In this document: positions 20,562 to 31,557 of the stretch, in pieces
Layout of the letters: every line of letters starts with the position of its first letter
Numbering within the stretch: position 1 is the stretch's first letter
Assembly (NCBI RefSeq): GCF_018446385.1
Contig: NC_056000.1
Coordinates: 38,353,511-38,417,510 of the forward strand
Direction of reading: 5' to 3'
Length of the DNA: 64,000 bases
Source: Zingiber officinale
Lineage: Eukaryota > Streptophyta > Magnoliopsida > Zingiberales > Zingiberaceae
Notes under the pieces: generated by a model
Database searches by the model: none
What the model was told of the DNA's origin: nothing
Seen by the model: only the letters and a program-made list of their open reading frames with translations
Translations under genes and position numbers: made by a program

Positions 20562-23500
20562 ATAAAATTAATAAATTATTTAATCTAGACAATATTAATC
20601 TAGAAAGTCTTATCCAAACTCGAGATAATCTAATTAACAAAAAATTAAATATGAAAGATAAAATTTATCTAATAAATTCCACTAATTATATCAACTTAAA
20701 AGATAAAGAAAATATAAGGATAAACCCAAACACTCTGATAAAAACAAAAATAAATTTAACAAATTTAAAATTAAATATTAAAGATAACATATTAAACAAA
20801 GATAATTTGGAAAATTTAAAATTAACAACTAATAAAAGATTAAAAAGATAAACCTTTAAAGAAATATAATCTAATTAATTCAAATTTAAAACTAAATAAA
20901 AAATTAAACTTTAAAAATAAGCTATTAAATAAAAATAATTCAATTAACCCAATAAAATTGAAATTGAAAGAAAATTTAAATATTAAATATACTCTTTCAA
21001 AGAAAGATAATTTGACCAATTTAATTAATTCAAAATTAAAATCTTAAATTTAATTAAACATTAAAACTTAACTAAAACCAACTCTAATTATATAAAAATC
21101 TTAAAATAAAAAGCTAATAATTCAGGGGGAGACTCTAAAATAGCTGACACCTCCAAAACTAACCTACCCGACAGGATAACTAAAACCAACCTACCCGGTA
21201 GGGTAACAAGGACTAATTAGAAAGGGACCAAGTTTAACTTGACCCACGGTACTCGTGAAGTTTTGGATGATAGTACGTTAGGGAAGCTTAGTCTATGCAT
21301 GTCTAGGAAGATATGACTTCGACCTGGTGCATTTGCCTAAGTGGAACTAGCCGAAGCTACCCCTTACGGATCCTAACTAGTTAGACCAATGTTTTGTATT
21401 AAGTTCAGTGGATATGACTATTTGGAAAACCTCGAAGGCATGGTTACTCTAATGATGTCCAAGTGACTCACCATAGCCCAGAAGTTTATATAGAGAACGC
21501 CTATTTGTAGAACCCAAAGCTAAACCTGAATCTAACACAAGTTAAAAACAAACCCTAAAATTGAACCTAATTTATCTCATAAAATTATAGAATTCCCTGA
21601 TTGAAAACATAGATCGGTGAGATGACTAAGGACTTAAATTAAATTAAATTAAAATAAATTAAATTTAAATTAAATTAAAATTAAAATTAAAATTAAAATT
21701 AAATTAAATTAAATTAAATAAAAATAAAATAAAATAAAATAAATTAAATTAAAATTAAAATAAATTAAATTAAAATTAAAATTAAAATTAAACTTAATTT
21801 TTATTAAACAAAAAATTCTTTTAAAAATTAATCTTAAAAATTATTTTAAAAAATAAACTTAAACAATTTTAACTTAATAAATTATTTTAAAAATTATTTT
21901 AAAAAATTAAGCTTAAAACTTTTTATTATTTTAAAAATTAAACTTAAGCAATTTTAACTTAATAAATTATTTTAAAAATTATTTTAACTTAAAAATTATT
22001 TTAACTTAAAAAATTATTTTAACTTAAAAAATATTTTTAAAAAAAATTATTTTAACTTAATGAATTACTTTAAAAATTATTTTAAAATAAAAATTATTTT
22101 AACTTAATAAATTATTCTAAAAATTATTTTAACTTTCAAAATTATTATTTTAATTTAAAATATTATTTTAAAAATTCATTGAAAATTATTTTAAAAGTTC
22201 TTTAAAAATTATTTTAAAAAGTATTTTCAAAATTCTTTAAAAAATTATTTTAAAAATTCTTTAAAAATTATTTTAAAAATTCTTTGGAAATTATTTTAAA
22301 AATTCTTTAAAAATTATTCTTTAAAAATTATTTTAAAAATTCTTTAAAAACTATTTTCAAAATTCTTTAAAAATTATTTTAAAAATTCTTTAAATAATTA
22401 TTTTAAAAGTTCTTTAAAAACTTTAAAAATTCTTTAAAAAATTATTTTAAAAATTCTTTAAAAACTATTTTCAAAATTATTTAAAAATTATTTTAAAAAT
22501 TCTTTGAAAATTATTTTAAAAATTCTTTAAAAACTATTTTAAAAATTATTTAAAAATTATTTTAAAAATTCTTTGAAAATTATTTTAAAAATTCTTTAAA
22601 AACTATTTTAAAAATTATTTAAAAAATTCTTTAAAAAATTATTTTTAAAATTCTTTAAAAACTATTTTAAAAATTCTTTAAAAAAAAATTATTTAAAAAT
22701 TCCAATAAAAAATTATTTAAAAAAAATCCTTTGAAAAATCCTTTTAAAAATTATTTTAAAAATCCTTTTTAAAACTATTTTAAAAATTCTTTTAAAAATC
22801 ATTTTAAAAATTCTTTTAAAAATTATTTTAAACTTTTTTAAAAAATTCTTTTAAAAATCTTTTAAAAATTTATTTTAAAAGCTTTTAAAAATTCTTTTAA
22901 TAAATATTTTAAAATATTTAAAAATTCTTTCAAAAAAAACTCTTTTAAAAATCATTTAAAAAAAACTTTTAAAAATTATTTAAAAATTCTTTTTATAAAT
23001 TAAAAAACTAAAAGTCATTCTAAAACTAAGAAACTTAAGTTAATTAAAACTTTAAAACTTAAATTAACTTAAAATAAAATTTAAAACTTAAATTAAAAAT
23101 GAAATTTAAAACTGAAATTTTAACAAATAATTAAAAAGTAAATAATTAAAGTAAAAACTTCAAATATTAACGGTAGTCAATTGTACTTTAAATTAGATGT
23201 GACCTTAATTTAATTCAATCAATCTTAATTTTGACGTTAGTCATACTAAACATAACTTAGGTTACTTTATCAAAACTTAAGTAAATCAAAACAAAAGATA
23301 AATTATAACTATTATCCATTGATATTAAGATAATTAATACAAACAGATAAGTCAAGTAAAATCAAAGTTAATCAATAAACTATTGATAATGATTAACTAT
23401 TATTAAGTTTGTAATAAATTACTTATTACTTATTATTAAGAATAATTGATTACTCATTAATTTCAATAATCTTATTCTTATCAAAAAATTATACCAAGTA

Positions 23501-24640
23501 TATAAACATACTTATATAAATAATATACTTGATAAACATAAGTGTTACTAACACTGCATCCACCAAAATACTTAGGTACAAAAATGTATTGAGGCTGTAA
23601 AATTTAATATAACCAAACCTTAGTATTAACTTAAGGGGGAGATATTAAATTAAGGAGAATAACAAATTCAAGGGGAGGTTCAATTTTTTCTTTTTAGCAA
23701 ATTTCTATTTAATCCCTTTAGAAAATCCTACCTCAATTAAAAAAATTATACATTAAAAATCTCACTTAAAATACTTTTCTGAACATTTTTTAAAAAAAAT
23801 TCATTTTAAATTATGTCAGGTTTAGGGGAGGATTAATTAGTCTCATATTTATTTTTCCTTTACTAAAATTGGTTTTTGAAAAATACTTTCTTAAAAATAC
23901 TTTAAATCTATTTAACAAATCTGACTTATCTTTGTAAAATCTAATAAACTTGATTTTGAAAATCTTACTTTTGCAAAATTATCTTTATAAAACTTATGTT
24001 TAAAAAGGTGTTTTAACTTTACAAGCTTATTTTGAAAATTTGAATAATTGGATCTAGCTTTAAAGTTTGATTTGAAAATTAAATTTCACTTCATTTTGAA
24101 AATCTGGATTTTGCAAACTTAGACTTGAAAAATAAATTTAAGTAGATTCTCAAACTTAATTTTGAAATTGTGATTTTGAAAACTCATGTTTGTAAAGAAT
24201 TCCAAGTTGAAACTTATTTTGAAAATTCAATTTCTTGAAACTTGGATACTTATGTTTGAAAAATTAGACGTATACTTGAAAACTAGCTTTTACTCTTTAA
24301 GTTTGCAAAACCATTTAATATTGCAAAAATTATTTTTACTCAAACTATACTAGGTTATTTTTCAAAACTTAGTTATTTTACAAAAGTTAAGAAACAAATG
24401 CTAAATTACTCCCCCAAGTTAATGTAACATCATTTCCTACAGTTTTTTATGCATTCTGAATTGTTGAATGGTTAATTTGTCTTCCTTATTTGATGAATGC
24501 CAAAGGGGGAGGGATAGGTGGTTAAGTTAGAAAAATAAAATAAAATTAAAAACTAACTTAAACCTCATACTAGAACAAAATGTTTAAACTCTTACTCGCA
24601 TATTTTTACTAACTTAACCAGGTTGTCATTCCATCAAAAA
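20562..24640 (+). other. Element B interior: A-rich and low-complexity DNA without pol
   Basis: From 20562 to 21110 the plus strand is very A-rich. From 21120 to 21630 there is more balanced DNA containing a GGGGGAGA purine tract and phrases like CTAACCTACCCG repeated twice. From about 21635 to 23000 there is a low-complexity array of TTTTAAAAATTCTTTAAAAA-type units. From 23000 to 24640 AT-rich DNA leads to a second AAAGGGGGAGGGATAGGTGG and the final purine tract. No frame above about 70 codons is credible. Confidence 0.75.
21635..23000. repeat. A/T low-complexity tandem tract in element B
   Basis: The first part is AAATT(A)-type short units (21635-21800). The main part alternates TTTTAAAAATT, CTTTAAAAATTA and TTTTAACTTAA units of about 20-25 bp with much variation. 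It behaves like an AT-rich minisatellite filling the place where pol would be. Confidence 0.8.
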
Positions 24641-24649
24641 GGGGGAGAT
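24641..24649 (+). promoter_or_regulatory. Polypurine tract of element B
   Basis: AAAAAGGGGGAGAT abuts the 3' LTR start at 24650. The same layout, slightly mutated, precedes B's 5' LTR and belongs to element A. Confidence 0.8.
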
Positions 24650-25730
24650 TGTTGGTACGGTTAGCACTAACGGTCTAACTCAGGTTTTGATGAATGACAA
24701 ATCAGGTTAAGTTAGGTTTGTTGTGATCTAACACTCTGACCGAGTGTGCAGACGAAGTCCAGACAGGTCGACGGGCTGACCGGATGTCTGACACGAAGTC
24801 CAAGCGGGTCGACGGGCTAACCGGACGCTTGGCGAGAAGTCCAGCTAGGTCGACAGGCTGACCGGATAGTTGGCGAGAAGTCCAAGCGGGTCGACGGGCT
24901 GACCGGACGCTTGGCGAGAAGTCCAAACGGGTCGAAGGGCTGACCGGACGTCTGGCAGGTAAGTAAGGTAAGTCACTGGAGGGGAGTGACTGTGAGGACG
25001 CGTTTCCGGGAAGGGAACATTAGGCGTCGATCCGGCTTAGATCCATTTCGGATATCTAAGTCGAGATCGTGACTAGATTCCGGTCTTGGAAAGACGGAAT
25101 CTAAGTCATACTCTTTTTTGCTTATCTATATAACTGTGCTAACAAACTATTTTGCAGGGCATACTTATTATTTGCCTCCAGACTAACGTTTGTCTTGCAG
25201 GACGGATTCTGCGGGAAAACAGGGTCCGGGCGCCCAAAAGGCAAATTTCATCCAAACTCGCGCGTCGCCACGTGGAGCTTTCTGGTTGGACCTGCCACGT
25301 CCCACCAGGGCGCTTGGAAGGGATCCGGGGCGCCTCGAGCCTCATATAAAAGGAGGGTCAGAGGGGAGCTTCAAAACAACAACTGAAAGAAAGTCTTCTA
25401 CTGCTTGCTTTGCTGCTCTGCGCTCCTATGACGCCAACAAAGATCCGACAACACGCTCCTTCACTTTTTTGTTAAATTCTTGTCGGTATTTGCTTTATTT
25501 CCATTAGCATTCCTGTACTTTAGTTTGTAACAATTTTCGAACTGCTAGTGATTGCCCATCGAAAGCACCCTTGTGTGCGGGCTTTGGAGTAGGAGTCGAC
25601 ACAGGCTCCGAACCAAGTAAAACCAGCTTGTGTTAGCATTGTCCTTTTATTTCCGCTGCGCGTAACTCTTTTTGAACGATTTTGCTTATCGATATTCACC
25701 CCCCCTCTATCGAACGCTTACGATCCAACA
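24650..25730 (+). mobile_element. 3' LTR of element B (1081 bp)
   Basis: It begins TGTTGGTACGGTTAGC and ends ACGATCCAACA, followed at once by TGTTGTACCCC of element A's LTR. It carries the hairpin array at 24759-24955 (period 41 bp retained) and a TATA box (CATATAAAAGG) at about 25343-25353. It represents the empty site for D. Confidence 0.88.
24759..24955. repeat. Five-unit hairpin array in B 3' LTR
   Basis: Unit starts are 24759, 24800, 24841, 24882 and 24923, the same 41-bp period as the 5' LTR. Arms are as in the 5' LTR with a few changes: unit 1 ends TGTCTGA, the unit 2 inner stem has CTAACC, and unit 5 starts CCAAACG against CGTCTGG. Confidence 0.85.
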
Positions 25731-26618
25731 TGTTGTACCCCATAGTTGTTTTGATGTGATCAACCAAGTTAGGTTAGGTCCTGTTTATTATTGATCCCCG
25801 TGTCTAAGTGTGCAGGAGCTTAGGAGCGTAGAAAGTCCAGCGGAAGACGCAGCTAGCGAGAAGGACGACACGAGAAGGGAGTCGACAGGCTCGGTGCGTT
25901 TGAAGGACGAAAGAGCTGCGGAAGAGTACATCGGTGGACGAGAAGAACATGTGCGACGCTCGAGGGATGAAAAGCTAGGGTTGAAGCCTGCTCGAGGAGA
26001 AGACCGGAAATTGGGTTCGGGTGAGCCCTATTTCGGTTGGTCACAATCTCCCAAGCAATCGGAACTTCGGAAGCTAAAGTGAAGATGAAGAAATGCTGGA
26101 AAAGTTGCTGGAGGCGCCCTCAACAGTCGTTGGAGGCGCCTCCGCCCTCAACAACATTGAAGACGCCCTTAATTCCCTTGAGGGCGCCCTCGACCTGGTC
26201 AAATTGGTCGTTGGCAAGCGGATAAAGTTTTATCTGCTTATCCCTTGGAGGCGCCCTCAACCCCTTTGGAGGCACCCTCAACACTCGAGATAGAATTTCC
26301 AGGAGCTATATAATGGCCCATGGAACTAGAAAATAATAAATCAACTCTTGTACTAACTTCCTATCAGCTCTTAGAGCTTTCAATGTGTAAAAGGCTTCTC
26401 CGCCTTCAAAGAAGGAGATTCTTAGTGAGTTGTTCAACCGCCTTGGATTAATAACCACCCAGGTTGTAACCAAGTCAATCCCTGAGTTTCTTCTCTAGTT
26501 CTTTTATGTCATTTGATTTTATTTTATTGTTGTAATTTAAGAGTTGAAAGTACGAGGAGGATATTTTCTTATTTCAGGCAATTCACCCCTCCCCTCTTGT
26601 TGGCCCGCTGCACCAACA
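25731..26618 (+). mobile_element. 3' LTR of copia element A (888 bp)
   Basis: It begins TGTTGTACCCC and ends GCACCAACA, with the TG...CA ends and the TGTTG/CAACA inverted tips expected of a copia LTR. A TATA-like GAGCTATATAATGG lies near 26303-26316. The interior repeats GGAGGCGCC(C) blocks at about 26100-26280. No primer-binding site follows the CA end, consistent with a 3' LTR. A second, full copy was not found in the window. Confidence 0.72.
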
Positions 26619-27729
26619 AATCTATCCCGCGGTAGTCCAAACTGCAAACCAAATTTCAAACAACATAACTTTTAACTTAGGTCAAATCATGAGACCCACA
26701 ACCTATAAAATTGAAGATAATTTCAAGATTTATAAGTTTGGTTTAGAGTGGAACCTATAAAAATTGAGTCTAAAGACCGAAAACCTTATTTTGGTGGCAC
26801 CTTAACAATTTAGGAGGGGGAAGCTATAAAAGAACTCATGGAACTCTTGTTTTTGCCATCAAGGATTGGGGGCTCCACCCCCTTCACTGGACGAGGGGTT
26901 TCCCTGAAAGGGGAAACCCTAGCAATGTTTTCAAGGAGTCGTCACGATGATTCATCCACCATTGAAACTTAGAGACTCTTCAGAAGACACCGATAACCTT
27001 CACGACTAAGTTTTCTTCTCTTCACCCTTTATTTTGATTTGTAATTGCTTAGATTCCATGTATTTTGATAGTATCTCCATCTCTATAGAATAGTTCTCTA
27101 GATTCTAAGATTAGGGAGTAGCCTGAAAATTTATTGAAATTTAATTCAAGTATTTTTTTTTTTATCTTTCTCTATTGCATGGCATGTTTATTCCATAGTT
27201 CGATTTTATTGTGCATACACGATTGTAATACTAACCTGCAACTTTATATCTCATGGGACTTGGGGAAAGACCAAAAGATGAACCCAAATCTCTGACCTAT
27301 AAATATTCGAGACATGGAGAGCCAGTCATGAAAGTAGGTCGGTATGCCACGAGGGGTATTGGATTTATTCCCTAGTAGGGGATCTATTGGCTATCACAAA
27401 GCGTAATGGAGTTATCCCGATTAGCATTACGAAATAAAGGAGGGCAACTAGGGGACCGTTGAGATCTTGTAATTAGAGCCTCTCTGAGAAAACGGTCATA
27501 CTAGCAATGTTGCCTCGAAAGTAGTCGTTGCATTTGGATAAACATACCGATATAATTAAAAAAGTCTATATCGATATGTCAGGATAGATCATCTACATGT
27601 GAACTAACATAGAGATAGGAAAGTAAACAATACTTAGGATGCCAACGACTATCATGGTAAAATCAAAATCCTATGATCGCTTCCCAACTCCCTGATTTCA
27701 CCTCAACTCCTTGATTGCACCACAATATC
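26619..27729. mobile_element. Probable LTR-retrotransposon remnant, boundaries unknown
   Basis: No gene was seen. A TATA-like AAGCTATAAAAGAAC near 26823 is followed by GC-rich leader wording (GGGGTTTCCCTG / AAAGGGGAAACCC, an inverted pair at about 26895-26925) and by wording such as GATTAGGGAGTAGCC, which I associate with LTR and leader DNA of plant retroelements. No paired LTR or target duplication was found. Confidence 0.35.
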
Positions 27730-28420
27730 GTATCTTGTATGTGTTTAGTGAGTTTATCCATAATTAATATAACAAGATAAAGATTTAGAGGTAATCCTTC
27801 ATGTAACCCTATTCTTATGAGAAATACTTCGATTAATTTTTTTAAAGTCTTTCACTTTTATCATTATATTTTTATATATATCCTTAATTAGTTCAACATA
27901 CGCTATGCTAACACTTCTCTTTCATAGAATTATATTATTCATATCATTTATCTTGAAAGTTTATCGTAAATTTTTTCTAAGTCAACGAATACTATGTATA
28001 TGTATTGCTTTTGTTCTTGATGTATAACTTCTGTATCGAACTTCTAGAAATAAATCAATTTCGAACTTCTAGAAATAAATCCAAATTGATTTTCGATCAC
28101 CGTAGTCTCCTTAATTTTTTTCTATTACTCTTTTTTAAAGTTTCATGATAATGACTCATCAATTTAATATCCCTATAGTTTGCATAATTTTGTACGTATC
28201 TTTTATTTTCATATAAGGGAACTAGATACTTATCCTCCATTGATATTTTTTCGTTTTCAAAATCAAATTGTATAACTTTATAAACTATTTAATATTTTAT
28301 TTCTTAAATACTTCCCTACCTCTATTGAAATATTATCAGGTCTAACTACTATTCTATTTTATCTCATTTAAATCTTATTCTACTTTTGAAATTTGATCCA
28401 ACTCTAATCCATACCTGAAA
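27730..28420 (-). pseudogene. LINE reverse transcriptase relic (RTE-like), antisense
   Basis: Read on the minus strand, 28250-27740 gives LVPLYENKRYVQNYANYRDI then KLMSHYHETL, matching the plant RTE-type LINE RT wording (VQNxxNYRGIKLMSHTMKLWE). It then gives shifted pieces such as NLDLFLEVR, YSLT*KKF (from FIDLEKAYDR-like), and MDKLTKHI at the lower end. A 17-20 bp stretch (TCGAACTTCTAGAAATAAAT) is tandemly duplicated near 28035-28080. Many stops and shifts make it long dead. It lies about 400 bp beyond the 3' end of the PPR gene. Confidence 0.65.
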
Positions 28421-28814
28421 TAATAAAAGCAATTCAACAAATAAAGAGATGATTCAGATGAACCAAAAAGATATGAAAACAAGATTACCCTTCACAACAC
28501 AAAAATGGCAACTTAAGTTGCATCTTCATGAGAAGATGAAAAAAAGGTCATGAAATAAGTAACTAAGATCCTGTTCCTATACAGAACTGACACTGAAGTG
28601 TGCTGATAATCTAACAATTTTCTCTGATACCAGTGTGACTTCCACTCTGATGCGATTATCCGAGTCATCTTAAGTATAAGCATAAGAACATTCTTGATCT
28701 TCATTTACTTTAGTTTATCTTGTGTCATTTTATCCCTAAATAATGTCTTGGCTCTTTCTTTCAGAAAACAGAAGAACAAAACAATGCTTTTGTATTTCTT
28801 CATCATGGAGCTAC
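28421..28814. other. Downstream flank of the PPR gene, no gene seen
   Basis: Ordinary AT-moderate DNA, probably including the polyadenylation region of the PPR transcript. No reading frame of interest was seen. Confidence 0.4.
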
Positions 28815-29029
28815 CAGAAAATCTCCACGAGCACAATTCATCCTTGAAATGGTGGAACCTACTGAATCCCTTATAGTGATATGTTTCTCGACAATCTTGG
28901 CTGTCACCTTAGTTGCAGCATGGTAATCTGGCATGCTCGTATGTTCCTCATCGCAACTATAGGTGTTCCAGGTGCCTGTTTTGGATAGCAAATGTGACTG
29001 CTAGCCTTTCACGGTGGCACCTTAAGGAT
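28815..29029 (-). pseudogene. Decayed DYW domain of the PPR gene
   Basis: Immediately after the PPR stop codon the minus strand still encodes a DYW deaminase domain in pieces. One frame gives RCHREERLAV-like wording (observed RCHRERLAVTFAI), another gives PGTPIVAMRNIRAC, a third gives DYHAATKVTAKIVEKHITIRD, and a fourth gives RFHHFKDELCS followed by a shifted CGDF. These line up in order with the standard DYW sequence (HSERLAVAFAL, CPIVVMKNLRAC, CHAAIKLISKIVKREITVRD, RFHHF...CSCGDYW). At least one stop and three frameshifts lie between them, so no DYW domain can be made from the genomic frame. Confidence 0.85.
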
Positions 29030-31264
29030 TCAATTCTCTTCATCCATCAAATAAAGTGAGAAGCCAGTATCAAGTCTATAACCTTCCTTTTCCATCTCCT
29101 CGCTTAGCTGATCAAGTAGATCTTTGATCTCATTAATCTGAGGGTTCATGTTGTCGTTGGAAGAGAAAACATAGATTTTGTGCATGATCTCAACCCAACT
29201 ATATGCTGGTTCCTTCCTCAGTCCTCGGTCCCTCATCATCTTCTTAACCTTGGCAGCTGCATCCCATCGGCCCGCTCGAGCATAGACATTTGACATGATG
29301 ACAAAAGGAGCAGCATCCTTGATATTCATACTAAAAAGCCTATCAGCTGCATGTCTAGCCAATTCATGATTCCCATGTATCCTAGATGAGTTTAGGATAG
29401 AGTTCCATATGATCTGATCTGCCTCGAAAGGAATCTGATTGACTAGTTTTTCCACTTCATCTAGCCGCCCAACACGACCCATCAAATCTATGACACAAGC
29501 ATAATGCTCTCTCTTTGGTTTCAGTCCATGCAATTTACTCATGGATTCAAAATATTGTAAGCCTTCTTTGACGAAGCCATTGTGACTGCAAGCGGAAAGA
29601 ACACAGAGGAAAGAGACAGAATCTGGTTTGACATCCTGTCGAAGCATTTCTTCAAATAGGTCAATTGCTTTCCTACCCTGCCCATTCTGTGCGTGTGCAC
29701 ATAGCATTGCATTCCATGAAACTATGTTCTTGTTCGGCATCTCATTGAATATCTTCAGAGTAAATAAAAAGCATCCACATTTTGCATACATGTCAAGAAT
29801 TGCACTCCCAGCAAACACATCGGACATGTAACCACACCTGATTATGTTAGAATGCAGTTGCTTCCCGAGCGAAAGCAAGGCCAAACTAGATGCAGCTCTC
29901 AAGATAATTGAAAATGTGGCTCTATCTGGAATCATGCCATCTCTTCTCAACTCACAGAACAATCTCACTGCTTCTTCAAATAGCCCATTCTCTACATAGC
30001 CTGATATCATAGCAGTGCATGAAACTGTGTCTTTATCTATCCCATTCCTAAATATCAGCACAGCAGTCTTGAGATGACCACATTTTGAGTACATATCGAC
30101 AAGGGCATTGCACACAATAATATCGCACGCCGACCCTGTTAGAATCACTTGAGCATGGATCTGCCTCCCCATTGCAAGATCTGGGAGACCTCCTGCAACA
30201 CTTAGCAGACTTGGAAAAGGAAATTGACTCCTATCAAAACCAAGGTACTGCATCTCTTTAAGGAGTCTAATTAGCTCTTCGAGGTGTCCATCCCAAGCAT
30301 AGCCGGATACCATAACATTGTAAGAAACATTGTCCCTCTCTTCCATCTCATCAAACAGTGCCCTGGCCTCATTTAAGCAACAGCACTTCGAATAGAAATC
30401 CAGCAAAGAATTGCATACGAACACGTTCCAACTGAAATTTGTCTTAACGACCAGACCATGAATTTGCTGGCCTAGTCCAAGATTAGAAAAACCAACAGCA
30501 GTGGCTAGAACTCCAGAAAATGTGAACTGAGATGGTTTCAGCCTCAAATTCCTCATGGTGACAAACAACTCCAATGCCTCAGAGTAGGATCCTTCTTTTG
30601 AGTGACCCATTAGCATTGCATTAAAGGTAACAGAATCCCTTTCTCGTGCCTCATTAAACAGCTTTCTTCCCAATCGGGCATTGCCGCACTTGCAGTACGA
30701 GTCCACTATGGTATTGTAGACCATTATTGTGTTGCCTAATCCACACTTGATGATATGCGCGTGAACTTGAACGACACAGCTCGATGTATCTGGTGAGCAG
30801 CAAGAACTCAGCAACGCCACGGTCGCCACATGATCAGGACTAATTCCCGACCTCCACATACACCGGAAGAGGTCAAAAGCTTCTTCAGGCTGGGCAGCTT
30901 GGGAGTAGGCATTGATCAGGATAGTCCACGTGACGACAGTGCGGCCTGTTGTGCAGTTGAAGAGTCGACGAGCCTCTTCGAGGTAGCCATACTTTGCGTA
31001 GCCAGAGATCATGCGGTTGGCAGTGAAAGTGTTCTTCAGAGGCATTTCGTCGAACAGCTTGCGTGCTCTCAACACTTGCCCCTGGTCAAGCAGAGACTGG
31101 AGGTGGTGATTAGAGTAGTAGGTTTGCAGATCAAAGCCAGTCTTGATCATGTGAGCATCGACATGGAATGGACTGACAGTGGATTTGAGGGGAGACTTGG
31201 GACTTACTTGTTTGGAAGGAAAACAAGTAATGGAGGTAAATCCTTTGGATTTAAATAGTTTCAT
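29030..31264 (-). CDS. PLS-class pentatricopeptide repeat protein, E/E+ end, DYW lost
   Basis: The open frame gives 744 residues from the ATG at 31262-31264. The N-terminus MKLFKSKGFTSITCFPSK is basic and Ser/Thr-rich, as in mitochondrial or plastid targeting peptides. About 600 residues of PLS-type PPR repeats follow (for example ARKLFDEMPLKNTFTANRM, LVDMYSKCGHLKTA, SGSAILDMYAKCG, NIVSWNAMLCAHAQNG), then an E domain (HYACVIDLMGRVGRLDEVEKL, AYSWVEIMHKIYVFSSND) ending LYLMDEEN. The wording is closest to what I recall of Arabidopsis At2g01510, a DYW protein. Such proteins bind specific organelle transcripts and commonly direct C-to-U editing. Without its DYW domain this one would need a partner deaminase. 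The frame extends upstream to 31462 through a poly-proline run made by a G25 tract, but conservation and targeting favour the inner ATG. Intronless, like most PPR genes. Confidence 0.9.
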   Translation of the reverse strand: MKLFKSKGFTSITCFPSKQVSPKSPLKSTVSPFHVDAHMIKTGFDLQTYYSNHHLQSLLDQGQVLRARKLFDEMPLKNTFTANRMISGYAKYGYLEEARRLFNCTTGRTVVTWTILINAYSQAAQPEEAFDLFRCMWRSGISPDHVATVALLSSCCSPDTSSCVVQVHAHIIKCGLGNTIMVYNTIVDSYCKCGNARLGRKLFNEARERDSVTFNAMLMGHSKEGSYSEALELFVTMRNLRLKPSQFTFSGVLATAVGFSNLGLGQQIHGLVVKTNFSWNVFVCNSLLDFYSKCCCLNEARALFDEMEERDNVSYNVMVSGYAWDGHLEELIRLLKEMQYLGFDRSQFPFPSLLSVAGGLPDLAMGRQIHAQVILTGSACDIIVCNALVDMYSKCGHLKTAVLIFRNGIDKDTVSCTAMISGYVENGLFEEAVRLFCELRRDGMIPDRATFSIILRAASSLALLSLGKQLHSNIIRCGYMSDVFAGSAILDMYAKCGCFLFTLKIFNEMPNKNIVSWNAMLCAHAQNGQGRKAIDLFEEMLRQDVKPDSVSFLCVLSACSHNGFVKEGLQYFESMSKLHGLKPKREHYACVIDLMGRVGRLDEVEKLVNQIPFEADQIIWNSILNSSRIHGNHELARHAADRLFSMNIKDAAPFVIMSNVYARAGRWDAAAKVKKMMRDRGLRKEPAYSWVEIMHKIYVFSSNDNMNPQINEIKDLLDQLSEEMEKEGYRLDTGFSLYLMDEEN

Positions 31265-31428
31265 CACAAATGTGACAGGAAGACTCTCAAGTTCCCAACC
31301 AAAGCTCTCTGTTGCTACGATTAGAACAATAAAAATCCAATTTTTATCAACAAAACATAGAAGAGAGCTAAGCACAATCGCCCTCGTCGAGGCTGGACGG
31401 GGTTCGGCGACTTGTGCAGCGAAGGCTA

Positions 31429-31557
31429 GGGGGGGGGGGGGGGGGGGGGGGGGTTGCGGCAAGCTTGACCCCTTGCGGAGGAGGCGACGAGCAGCTGTCG
31501 CAGGAGGGAGGCGAAGGGAGGCGCGGGAAAAGAAGAGAGAGAGAGAGAGAGAGAGGG
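31429..31557. repeat. G25 homopolymer and GA microsatellite upstream of the PPR gene
   Basis: A run of 25 G occupies 31429-31453 and a GA run about 31534-31555, then GGGGGG. They sit about 165-295 bp upstream of the PPR start, in the likely 5' UTR or promoter. GA/CT runs are common in plant core promoters. The exact G count is likely to be unreliable in an assembly. Confidence 0.85.

Larger units (their letters stand above)
7686..25730 (+). mobile_element. Element B: non-autonomous copia-type LTR retrotransposon (LARD-like)
   Basis: B has 5' LTR 7686-9701, primer-binding site 9704-9715, purine tract 24641-24649 and 3' LTR 24650-25730. The flanks TATTG and TGTTG form a 5-bp duplication with one mismatch. 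After removing nested C and D, B is about 7.3 kb. Its interior holds only a broken gag-like start (19881-20561), Asn/Lys-rich A-rich DNA and a 1.4-kb A/T low-complexity tract. No protease, integrase, RT or RNase H could be found, so it would have depended on another element's enzymes. Confidence 0.82.
6412..26618 (+). mobile_element. Copia element A, 5'-truncated, hosting elements B, C and D
   Basis: A consists of the gag relic, an AT-rich 3' region, a purine tract abutting position 7680 (AAAAGAGCGAGAT), five LTR bases TATTG (7681-7685) and the rest of its 3' LTR at 25731-26618. All of 7686-25730 is younger inserted DNA. The five bases right of B (TGTTG) are the first five of A's LTR and match the five left of B (TATTG) with one change, so B landed exactly five bases into A's LTR and duplicated them. 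Confidence 0.7.

Noticed and set aside
21635..23000. Matrix attachment or replication origin function of the A/T tract
   Set aside because: AT-richness alone is not evidence; it sits inside a retroelement and shows no recognisable origin motif.
31265..31462. Upstream start of the PPR protein at 31462
   Set aside because: The extra 66 residues derive from a G25 run and non-conserved sequence; the ATG at 31264 starts a plausible targeting peptide.
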